DNA from: Paraglaciecola sp. L3A3
GTDB lineage: Bacteria > Pseudomonadota > Gammaproteobacteria > Enterobacterales > Alteromonadaceae
Reading direction: 5' to 3'
DNA: 64,000 nucleotides
Assembly (NCBI RefSeq): GCF_009796765.1
Contig: NZ_CP047023.1
Span: forward strand, 913,501 to 977,500
Shown here: one piece after another, positions 26,867 to 34,439 of the stretch
How the letters are laid out: every line of letters begins with the position of its first letter
How positions within the stretch are numbered: position 1 is the first letter of the stretch
Program-made: the position numbers and the translations under genes
The notes under the pieces: model-generated
The model's input: only the letters and a program-made list of their open reading frames with translations
What the model was told of the DNA's origin: nothing
Databases searched by the model: none

Positions 26867-28041
26867 ATAAATATATTGCTTTAGCCTTGGTTTTTAATTT
26901 GACTGGGTGTTCAGAAGCACCGCAATCGACGATTCCAACCTATTTGGTAGAACAACAATCTTTTAATATTGAGATCCCCGCGTTCGGTGAATTAGAGGCG
27001 GCTCAGGCAGAGTTTATTAATGTGCCGGGACGACAGCCAATGATGATTGAGTGGATGGCAGAAGAGAACTCTTTGGTCAAAAAAGGCGATGTAGTTGCCC
27101 GTTTTGATGCAGAAAAATTAACCTTAGATAGTCGTAAAGAAGAATTAGAAATGCTGTTGTTAGATGAAGACATTCATTCTAAAACGGCAGAAAAAACTGA
27201 ACAAAAAAATGCATTACAGTCAGATAAGGTATTTATTAGTAAAGAATATGAATTTGTAGATGCTTTTGCCATTGATGATTTACGCCTGTATTCGAAATTA
27301 GAAATCATCGAAACCATGTCTAACCGAGATTATCTTGGGGCTAAAGATGAATTTATAGAGTGGAAACAAGACAGTATAGGTGCACGAATTCAAAGTTCGG
27401 TAGACGTTTTGGATATTCGTAAAAAGGGTCATGTAGCTAAGTTCAACCAGCACAAATCAGCACTGGCTAAATTAGAAGTCATAGCACCTTTTGATGGGTT
27501 ATTAGTCTATCAAAAAAATTATCGAGGCGAAAAACCTAGTATTGGGCAAACCGTTTATCCAGGTAGTGTGATAGCAAAGTTACCTAACTTAGAACTTATG
27601 CAGGCCAAAGTTTATGTATTGGATAAAAATGCAATTGAGTTAAAACCAGAACAAAAAGTGGAGGTGCGCTTAGAAGCTTATCCTGATCAGCTTTTAGAAG
27701 GCAAAATAAAGACAGTTTCTGGTTTTTCTAGAACCATAGACAGGGGTAATCCAACCAAATATTTTGATGTGATAGTGTCACTAACAAAAGAAGAAGGGCA
27801 ACTAAAACCTGGAAGTAAAGTAGTGGCCAAGATCATAGTGCAAGATGAAGAATCAAAAGTGATCATTCCCTTACAGGCTATTTTCAGTGATCACGGAGAG
27901 AACTATGTGTATCTCAAACAAGGAACAGAATTTGTGCGTAAAGCCATTAAAACCGCTAACAAAAATTTACACTTTGTTGAAATAACTGAGGGGCTAACCT
28001 CAGGTGATGTCATCGCTCTTAGTGAACCGGAGCAAGTGTAA
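26863..28041 (+). CDS. Periplasmic adaptor (HlyD/MFP family) lipoprotein 3 of 3
   Basis: 392 residues with a lipobox LTGC near residue 16. The first lipoyl half is IEWMAEENSLVKKGDVVARFD. The coiled-coil region is ~80-200, and APFDGLLVYQKNYRGEKPSIGQTVYPG gives the second lipoyl half. Beta-barrel VEVRLEAYPDQLLEGKI and a C-terminal membrane-proximal segment (VIIPLQAIFSDHGENYVYLKQG, then GLTSGDVIAL) are present; that last domain is missing from the other two adaptors. Of the three, it most resembles a full MacA-type adaptor. Its TAA overlaps the permease ATG by one base. Confidence 0.9.
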   Translation: MNKYIALALVFNLTGCSEAPQSTIPTYLVEQQSFNIEIPAFGELEAAQAEFINVPGRQPMMIEWMAEENSLVKKGDVVARFDAEKLTLDSRKEELEMLLLDEDIHSKTAEKTEQKNALQSDKVFISKEYEFVDAFAIDDLRLYSKLEIIETMSNRDYLGAKDEFIEWKQDSIGARIQSSVDVLDIRKKGHVAKFNQHKSALAKLEVIAPFDGLLVYQKNYRGEKPSIGQTVYPGSVIAKLPNLELMQAKVYVLDKNAIELKPEQKVEVRLEAYPDQLLEGKIKTVSGFSRTIDRGNPTKYFDVIVSLTKEEGQLKPGSKVVAKIIVQDEESKVIIPLQAIFSDHGENYVYLKQGTEFVRKAIKTANKNLHFVEITEGLTSGDVIALSEPEQV

Positions 28042-29279
28042 TGAATAATTTTATGCATTTAGTGTTCGATGCACTGGCAGAAATGGCCGCTCATAAGCTA
28101 CGTACCTTGTTAACCTTGCTGGGCATGATTTTTGGCGTGGGGGCGGTGATTGCCATGTTAAACATAGGTGAAGGCGCTGAACAACAAGCCCTGAAAATGA
28201 TTGATTCTATGGGTCTTAGAAATTTAATTGTAGAGGTAAAACCTTTTGCAGGAGATGAATTGCGAGAAATTCGTCAAGAGTCACTAGGGTTAACCTTGGC
28301 TGATGTGGAGGCGGCGCAAGCCACTTTGCCATTTGTTGACGGTTATAGCGCTGAAAGGCATGTAAAAACTCAATCTGTTTATAGTGATAATTTCTCCGCT
28401 GATTTATCTGTGTTAGGTGTGAGTGCCAGTCATTTTGCCTTGTCGAATATGAAAATTGAACAAGGCAGAGTGTTAACTGAAAATGACGATAAAAACGTAG
28501 CTCAAGTGGCTGTGTTGGGCGCAGGTGCTGCACAAAGTTTATTTCCAGAAACGGACGCGATAGGGCAATACGTTAAAGTGAACCATCTATGGGTTGAAGT
28601 TGTAGGTGTACTTAATAATCCGTTTTTAGCTAAAGATGAATTTCAAGGGGTGAAGATTGGCGGCGATAGCGAAAAAGTGTTTGTGCCTTTGAGTACCAGC
28701 ATGAAAAAGCTTAATGCGCCAGCAATGGCCAGCGAGTTAGATGTGGTTAAACTCAAAATCAAACAGGGCATTGATCCTTTAATCGCTTCTAAAGCTGTGA
28801 CTCAGTTATTTAAATTACGCCATGGCGAAGCTGATGATTATAGCTTGATAGTACCAGCCGCCTTGTTAGCCCAACAAAAACAAACTCAACAAATTTTTAA
28901 TATTGTTATGGCTTGTGTAGCTGGAATATCTTTGCTGGTAGGCGGTATAGGCATAATGAATATCATGCTAGCTAATGTGTTAGAGCGCACTAAAGAAATA
29001 GGTTTATTGCGAGCGGTAGGGGCTACTCAACAAAATATTAAAATGCAGTTTATTGCTGAAAGTTTCACTATTTCAGTCTTAGGTGGGTTGTTAGGGGTCG
29101 CCTTTGGTTTGATCCTATCTGAGATAATTGGCTTTTATTCTGGCTGGGCTGTGACTTGGTCTATCACTGCAATCATTCTGTCTTTAACTATTTGTATGGC
29201 GGTAGGCATTGGTTTTGGTGTCTATCCAGCGATTAAAGCATCGCAACTCAACCCGATAGATGCACTACACAGCGATTAA
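28041..29279 (+). CDS. MacB-like FtsX-family ABC permease
   Basis: 412 residues. One N-terminal membrane helix (TLLTLLGMIFGVGAVIAML, ~23-41) is followed by the MacB periplasmic core domain (~50-270). Three C-terminal helices follow: VMACVAGISLLVGGIGIMNIML, FTISVLGGLLGVAFGLILSEIIG and ITAIILSLTICMAVGIGFGV. The tail YPAIKASQLNPIDAL is the classic FtsX/MacB ending. It lacks a fused ATPase; the ATPase is the separate gene four positions upstream. A regular ABC-MacB-type efflux or lipoprotein/peptide exporter is expected; the substrate is unknown. Confidence 0.92.
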   Translation: MNNFMHLVFDALAEMAAHKLRTLLTLLGMIFGVGAVIAMLNIGEGAEQQALKMIDSMGLRNLIVEVKPFAGDELREIRQESLGLTLADVEAAQATLPFVDGYSAERHVKTQSVYSDNFSADLSVLGVSASHFALSNMKIEQGRVLTENDDKNVAQVAVLGAGAAQSLFPETDAIGQYVKVNHLWVEVVGVLNNPFLAKDEFQGVKIGGDSEKVFVPLSTSMKKLNAPAMASELDVVKLKIKQGIDPLIASKAVTQLFKLRHGEADDYSLIVPAALLAQQKQTQQIFNIVMACVAGISLLVGGIGIMNIMLANVLERTKEIGLLRAVGATQQNIKMQFIAESFTISVLGGLLGVAFGLILSEIIGFYSGWAVTWSITAIILSLTICMAVGIGFGVYPAIKASQLNPIDALHSD

Positions 29280-29374
29280 AGCTTTCTAATTCCAAACGTC
29301 ATATGTTTAAATAAGTCCGTTTAATTTTATCAATTTTAAGGGCTCAGTTAGGCCTACATGAAAGGAAAGCTTTA

Positions 29375-29845
29375 ATGAGTACATCCATTATAATCAATCA
29401 AAAAAACTATCCCATAGATGTGCCTGATGATATGCCTTTATTATGGTTTTTACGTGATAAATTGGAATTAACTGGCACTAAGTTTGGTTGTGGCATGGGC
29501 TTATGCGGAGCTTGTACTATTCATGTAGACGGGCAAGCCACACGCTCTTGTGTATTACCTGTTTCTGCTGTCGCTGGCAAGTCAATTACTACTATCGAAG
29601 GTTTATCTGCCAAGGGCGATCATCCATTACAAAAAGCTTGGTTAGACAATAAAGTCCCGCAGTGTGGTTATTGTCAGGCAGGCCAAATCATGAATGCAGC
29701 TAGCTTCTTAGCCACCAACAATAAACCTAGTAGTGATGAAATAGATAATGCCATGCAAGGTAATATTTGCCGTTGCGGTACTTATCAACGTATTAAGCAA
29801 GCTGTCTCTGATGCTGCCGAAGTCATGTATAAGGAAGTGAAATAA
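29375..29845 (+). CDS. 2Fe-2S subunit of a molybdenum hydroxylase (IorA/aldehyde dehydrogenase small subunit)
   Basis: 156 residues with two 2Fe-2S clusters. The first cluster site is [15 protein letters not shown] plus a later Cys in RSCVLP. The second is [13 protein letters not shown] and [15 protein letters not shown]. No signal peptide is visible; it would be exported with its Tat-signal partner, the large subunit, which starts on the last base of this gene (overlapping TAATGG). Passes electrons from the molybdopterin subunit to an acceptor such as a cytochrome c. Good ribosome-binding site AAAGGAAAG. Confidence 0.95.
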   Translation: MSTSIIINQKNYPIDVPDDMPLLWFLRDKLELTGTKFGCGMGLCGACTIHVDGQATRSCVLPVSAVAGKSITTIEGLSAKGDHPLQKAWLDNKVPQCGYCQAGQIMNAASFLATNNKPSSDEIDNAMQGNICRCGTYQRIKQAVSDAAEVMYKEVK

Positions 29846-32028
29846 TGGCTATTACTAATGAGAGTAGACGTAAATTTCTGAAAACTTCTGGCTTAGCGGC
29901 TGGCGGTTTAGTGTTAGGAGTGACTGCTCCTAAACATGTTATGGCTGAGTTTATTGACGGCGATGATGGCAATTTTAACCCTAATGCTTTTGTCCACATT
30001 GGCGAAAATGGCGACACATTAATTTATTGTGGTCGTTGTGAAATGGGCCAAGGCATAAGTACCGCTTTACCCGCTGCGGTAGCCGATGAGCTAGAAGCTG
30101 ATTGGGAGCGAGTCGAAGTACGTCAAGCTGACGGTAATGAAGAATTATACGGTTCGCAAGCTACAGGTGGTTCCGCCAGTATTCGTAAAATGTACATCCC
30201 TATGCGCGAAGCAGGTGCTGTGGCCAAACTCATGTTGATTGCTGCTGCGGCCAAAGTGTGGAATGTACCTGTTACTGAATGTGTGGCTGAAAATCATTTT
30301 GTGATTAATCAAATTAACCAACAAAAATTGTCTTACGGTGAACTTGCTAGTCTTGCTGCGACTATGGACGTGCCAGAAAAGCCTAAGTTAAAAGAAAAGT
30401 CAGAATATAAATATATAGGTAAAGGTCTAGCTAGACATAACCTAGATGATATTTTGCAGGGCACTTTGACTTATGGTGTAGATACTAAAATGCCAGGTCT
30501 GAAATACGCCGCTATCACTCATTGTCCAGTGTTAGGTGGAAAGTTAAAAAGTGTTGGCAATAAGTCTGCCGCTCTTGGCATGCAAGGAGTGTTTGATGTG
30601 ATTGAAATCCCTCGATTCGATGTGCCTTTTGGTTCAATTGGTGGTGTGGCTGTGGTTGCTGATAATACTTGGACCGCGCAACAAGCATTAAAGTTATTAC
30701 AAATTGAGTGGGACGCTGGTAAAAATGGCAGTTACGATACCCAAGCTTATAAAGCGCAATTAGTTAAAAATGTTGAATCGCCAGCTGAATTAGGTAAAGA
30801 GCGAGGCAATGTTGAACAAGCCTTTGCTGAGGCGGACACTATAGTTAAAGCCACATATACTGGTGGACATTTATCTCATTCGCCTATGGAACCTAATGCC
30901 AGTGTCGTTTGGGTACAAGATGATAGTTGTGAAGTATGGGCTGCCACACAAAGCCCAGCAGATATTCAAAAGGTGTTAGCACAATATTTAAAGCGTGAGC
31001 CAAAGGATATTTTAGTCCATGTAACTATGGCTGGTGGCGCATTTGGCCGTAAGTTTAAGTGTGATTATGTACACGAAGCTGCGGTGTTATCCCAAGCAGT
31101 TAAAGCTCCAGTACAACTGATTTGGTCTCGAGAAGAAGATATGCGTACTGGATATTTTCATTCTATCAATGCCCAACATATTCAAGCATCTATCGATAAA
31201 AATGGCCAAGTTAGTGGCTGGTTACACAGAGTTGCATTTCCACCTATTACTTCTTTGTTCAATCCGTCAACAGATAGAGCCCGCAAAGGGGATATCGCCG
31301 AAGTATTGAATCACCCTTTTGGCATTAAAAATGTGCGCAGTGAAACGGGTGAGGCTATTGCTCATACTCGAATTGGTTGGTATCGAGCGGTTTATGCTAT
31401 TTTCTATGGTTTTGCTTTTGGTACTTTTGCTGATGAATTAGCCCATAAAGTGAAAAAAGATACTGTCACTATGTTGAATGACATTTACGACAATAATCAG
31501 AATAAAAAGAAAGCCGAACAAGTGATGCGCTCTAAAAGAGCCTTAGCTTTGGCCGCTGAAAAATCTAATTGGGCAGGGCGGGATGCTTTACCTAAAAACC
31601 AAGGTTTAGGTATAGCCGTTCATTATAGTTTTCAATCTTATGTCGCTATGGCGGTAAGGGTTGAAGTCAATGGAGATGATATTAAAGTATTAGAAGTCGA
31701 TGCCATTGTCGATTGTGGGCAAGTGTTGAATACAGATAGTGCAAAAGCGCAAATGGAAGGGGCAGTGGTGATGGGGATGGGCTTGGCACTGCGTACTGAA
31801 ATAGTGTTTAAAGATGGCGCCGTAGTAAACTCAAACTTTCATCAGTATCCTGTGATCCGTATCAATGAAATGCCGAAAGTGAATGTACATTTTATAGAGA
31901 GTGATGCTGATGCAACCGGTTTGGGGGAGCCTGGTGTGGGGCCTTTTGCGCCAGCATTAAGTAATGCGGTATTTGCTGCATCAGGCAAACGTTATCGAGA
32001 CTTACCCTTTACACCTCAAACTATTTAA
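29845..32028 (+). CDS. Molybdopterin-binding aldehyde/isoquinoline-type oxidoreductase large subunit (Tat-exported)
   Basis: 727 residues. Twin-arginine signal SRRKFLKTSGLAAGG at residues 7-21, hydrophobic to about 35. IorB-type motifs are present: GRCEMGQGISTALPA, a YGSQATGGSASIRKM segment, GGHLSHSPMEPNASV, TMAGGAFGRKFKCDYVHEA, VDAIVDCGQVLN and TGLGEPGVGPFAPAL with the active-site Glu. It oxidises an aldehyde or N-heterocycle in the periplasm; the exact substrate is unknown. With the 2Fe-2S gene it forms a complete two-subunit enzyme. Accessory maturation genes are not in the window. Confidence 0.93.
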   Translation: MAITNESRRKFLKTSGLAAGGLVLGVTAPKHVMAEFIDGDDGNFNPNAFVHIGENGDTLIYCGRCEMGQGISTALPAAVADELEADWERVEVRQADGNEELYGSQATGGSASIRKMYIPMREAGAVAKLMLIAAAAKVWNVPVTECVAENHFVINQINQQKLSYGELASLAATMDVPEKPKLKEKSEYKYIGKGLARHNLDDILQGTLTYGVDTKMPGLKYAAITHCPVLGGKLKSVGNKSAALGMQGVFDVIEIPRFDVPFGSIGGVAVVADNTWTAQQALKLLQIEWDAGKNGSYDTQAYKAQLVKNVESPAELGKERGNVEQAFAEADTIVKATYTGGHLSHSPMEPNASVVWVQDDSCEVWAATQSPADIQKVLAQYLKREPKDILVHVTMAGGAFGRKFKCDYVHEAAVLSQAVKAPVQLIWSREEDMRTGYFHSINAQHIQASIDKNGQVSGWLHRVAFPPITSLFNPSTDRARKGDIAEVLNHPFGIKNVRSETGEAIAHTRIGWYRAVYAIFYGFAFGTFADELAHKVKKDTVTMLNDIYDNNQNKKKAEQVMRSKRALALAAEKSNWAGRDALPKNQGLGIAVHYSFQSYVAMAVRVEVNGDDIKVLEVDAIVDCGQVLNTDSAKAQMEGAVVMGMGLALRTEIVFKDGAVVNSNFHQYPVIRINEMPKVNVHFIESDADATGLGEPGVGPFAPALSNAVFAASGKRYRDLPFTPQTI

Positions 32029-32040
32029 GCTCTGTTTTCA

Positions 32041-32072
32041 AGCCGTTAGTGACTTTCTCTAACGGCTTTTTT
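32041..32072 (+). terminator. Rho-independent terminator
   Basis: AGCCGTTAG, loop, CTAACGGCTTTTTT, 13 bp after the molybdopterin subunit. Confidence 0.85.
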
Positions 32073-32086
32073 ATTAAATTAGAATT

Positions 32087-32419
32087 TTAAGGACGAATTC
32101 CGATGCAGTCTATAGGCAGAAGGTATTCACTTTTTCCTTCCAAAAAGGTTAAACACATTTCTAATTCTTCTCTTAGATACTCATCTTCTAATAAGGTTTT
32201 TTGTGGCCAATAATGTACTTGATGCAATACGTGCCAAAATACTTGTTCTATTCTTTCGTAAGGGGTTTGCTTACCACTTTTAATTTGTGTCCATTCTTCC
32301 ATAGTATCCCAAAAAAACAGGTCTAATTCTGAGTAGGTAATTTGATTTTGCAGGAATCCACGAACATAAAATGCCAATTGTTTTGATTTGCGCTGTATAA
32401 AACGATCGACTGTGGCCAC
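32087..32419 (-). CDS. Conserved hypothetical protein (110 aa)
   Basis: 110 residues, rich in aromatic and acidic residues, with no signal peptide. Sequence highlights are FVRGFLQNQITYSELDLFFWDTMEEW-like (split here as YVRGFLQNQ and LFFWDTMEEW), VFWHVLHQVHYWPQKTLLED and LREELEMCLTFL. It looks helical and cytoplasmic. I recognise the pattern as a gammaproteobacterial conserved hypothetical but cannot name a function. Convergent with the molybdenum hydroxylase gene; the terminator lies between them. Confidence 0.6.
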   Translation of the reverse strand: MATVDRFIQRKSKQLAFYVRGFLQNQITYSELDLFFWDTMEEWTQIKSGKQTPYERIEQVFWHVLHQVHYWPQKTLLEDEYLREELEMCLTFLEGKSEYLLPIDCIGIRP

Positions 32420-32578
32420 GGTTAAATTTCTTTCACTTCTTTGTTTATTGATAGACTAAAGTATAGTGATTTTTTTGAGATTCGCAGAACTTGTCGACAA
32501 TTAATTTGTAACGTTTTTATAACATGACGTTATTAAATTGTATTTTTGAGCATTTATTGAACATCTTGGTATGAAAAT

Positions 32579-33397
32579 TTACCACCCCATATTACTTAAC
32601 CAACCGTACATTTCTTTAGCTAAATAATTGGATTTTTGTTGGGCTTGTGGATTACCTACTAATTGTCTTTGTCGATAATGTAATTTTAACCCTTTTAGCG
32701 CGGAGCTTTGTCTTATTTTTGTGGTGCTTAACGCCCAATAATTGTCGTTTAATGAATATATGTCTAACACCGGCATAGGATTTCTAGCCATTAAAAGCGG
32801 CAGTTGTCGGTTGTAATCTCTGTCAGGCCAAAATGGACTAATAGCCACAAATGCATCAGGAATGTTCGACTTGGCCTCAGCAAAAATTTTTGTTAACCAA
32901 GCGGCTGTTGTACCTTGGCCTACGACTAGATAAAACCCAGGATATTCTTCTACTTTTTTCTCTGCCACGTCGAGTAGTTTAATCAAGTCTGCTTGGTGAT
33001 TATTAAAAGCTATGGGATCAAAGCTCTTTTCTGCAGTTTTATTGTGGGTGGATTGTGGTAGCTGCTCAGTTGTTGCTTGGGGCGTAACCTCCTCAGTGCT
33101 TGCTGCGGAGTTGTTCTCTTCAGCGACAGCCTCTTGTTCTAATAAAGGATAAAACGCAGTGTCAGGTGCAGATAAGAGTAATGTTGTCCAGCCAAGACCA
33201 TTTAAGTTAGTTGCCAACATTGCCAACCCTTGTTGACTGAGCATAGAAACGCCTGAATCAGCAATCAGCACCGCTACACCACGGGTTATGGGGGTAGTAT
33301 TTTCACGTAGAACATATACATACTGTTGGCCGTCTAATTCTACACTTTGATATTCGTCAGGAAACAGGCCACGCTGAATATCCAGTTGTCTTAACAT
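32579..33397 (-). CDS. DUF3530-like exported alpha/beta-hydrolase-fold protein
   Basis: 272 residues from the ATG at 33397. LIADSGVSMLSQQGLAMLATNLNGLGW resembles the DUF3530 family start; YLVVGQGTTAAWL is a nucleophile-elbow-like G-Q-G segment without a Ser. A Gln/Thr-rich linker occurs at ~85-115. Upstream of this ATG the frame continues in-frame for about 26 codons that read like a signal peptide (YCLLFLLILISKLSFAALDS). That stretch has no standard start and runs to a TAG, so either a rare start or a base change near the seven-T tract is involved. See the matching finding. Confidence 0.6.
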   Translation of the reverse strand: MLRQLDIQRGLFPDEYQSVELDGQQYVYVLRENTTPITRGVAVLIADSGVSMLSQQGLAMLATNLNGLGWTTLLLSAPDTAFYPLLEQEAVAEENNSAASTEEVTPQATTEQLPQSTHNKTAEKSFDPIAFNNHQADLIKLLDVAEKKVEEYPGFYLVVGQGTTAAWLTKIFAEAKSNIPDAFVAISPFWPDRDYNRQLPLLMARNPMPVLDIYSLNDNYWALSTTKIRQSSALKGLKLHYRQRQLVGNPQAQQKSNYLAKEMYGWLSNMGW

Positions 33398-33781
33398 CTG
33401 GCTATCAAGTGCAGCAAAACTTAATTTGCTGATTAATATAAGTAAAAAAAGTAAACAGTATTTGATAACAAGCTAACTTTAATGGGTCGTTTACCCTATA
33501 TCGGAAAGATCAGGTCAGTTCTTTAATGTTGAATGGATTTAATAGTTATAAAGCAGTAGATAGCAAATAGTAGCTAGCAGATAGTTAAATCTCTGAGATT
33601 TGGTGCAAGAACATCAGCCAACCTCAAAGTCAGTCATTTCTGCATGTCGTTAGCAGGAATCCATTTTTGAAAAGCAGACTAAAGCAGTTTAAAAGCTAAT
33701 AGCTCTCAGCTCGAACGTTTTGCTTTTTCTATTTCCTTGCCCCTATCCCCTATTTACTGCTTTCAACTGCTTTTCTCCGCT
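33398..33781. repeat. Intergenic region with degenerate AGCAG/AGTAGATAG repeats
   Basis: 384 bases without a gene. Fragments include AAAGCAGTAGATAGCAAATAG (33550-33570), GCAGACTAAAGCAG near 33673, and on the minus strand AGCAGTAAATAGGGGATAGGGG near 33745-33768. These belong to the same low-complexity family seen at 38960, 40087, 44840 and 52255. No gene is seen. The putative signal-peptide sequence of the DUF3530 gene extends to about 33475. Confidence 0.5.
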
Positions 33782-34438
33782 TCAAAAAGGCACTGGAGTT
33801 TCAAAGTTTAATGCTTGTTCACTTTGTGGATGACGAAAACTCAAAGTTAGGGCATGTAAGTTGAGCCTATTTGCCATTTCTAGTGCTTCTGGATGGGCAT
33901 AAAGTCTGTCACCAATAATTGGGTGGCCTAGGCTCAACATATGCACTCGCAACTGATGTGAGCGCCCTGTGATAGGTTTTAATTCGACTCGAGTTGAATT
34001 TTCGTTTCTTTGTAATACAGACCAATGGGTTAAGGCTTTTTTACCTCTTTCGTGATCAACCATTTGTTTTGGTCGATTAGGCCAATCACAAATAAGCGGC
34101 AAATCAACTGTGCCACTTTCTGCTGCAGTGTGTCCATACACAACGGCTATGTATGTTTTACTGGTTTCTCTGAGTTCAAATTGTTTAGATATGTGCCTAT
34201 GGGCTGGCTTATTTAACGCCATTACCATTAAGCCAGATGTGGCCATATCAAGTCTATGCACCACAGTGGCCGTTGGGAATACAGTTTGTACTCGAGTTTG
34301 TAATGAGTCTCTGTGTTCGAACGCTTTTCCTGGCACACTTAATAAACCACTAGGTTTGTTTAATAGCAAAATATCGTCATCTTGATAGATGATATCTAAA
34401 TAGGGGTTGGTTGGTGGTGCGTAGTTTAGAATAGCCAT
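33782..34438 (-). CDS. rluA: RNA pseudouridine synthase RluA
   Basis: 218 residues, single-domain RluA length (no S4 domain). It isomerises uridine in 23S rRNA (746) and tRNA (32). The catalytic block is TVVHRLDMATSGLMVMAL, with the HRLD Asp. Further motifs are YIAVVYG, KPITGRSHQLRVHM and PIIGDRLYAHPEAL. It lies 1 bp downstream of rapA on the same strand, which is the same gene order as in Escherichia coli, supporting the name. Confidence 0.93.
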   Translation of the reverse strand: MAILNYAPPTNPYLDIIYQDDDILLLNKPSGLLSVPGKAFEHRDSLQTRVQTVFPTATVVHRLDMATSGLMVMALNKPAHRHISKQFELRETSKTYIAVVYGHTAAESGTVDLPLICDWPNRPKQMVDHERGKKALTHWSVLQRNENSTRVELKPITGRSHQLRVHMLSLGHPIIGDRLYAHPEALEMANRLNLHALTLSFRHPQSEQALNFETPVPF

Positions 34439-34439
34439 A

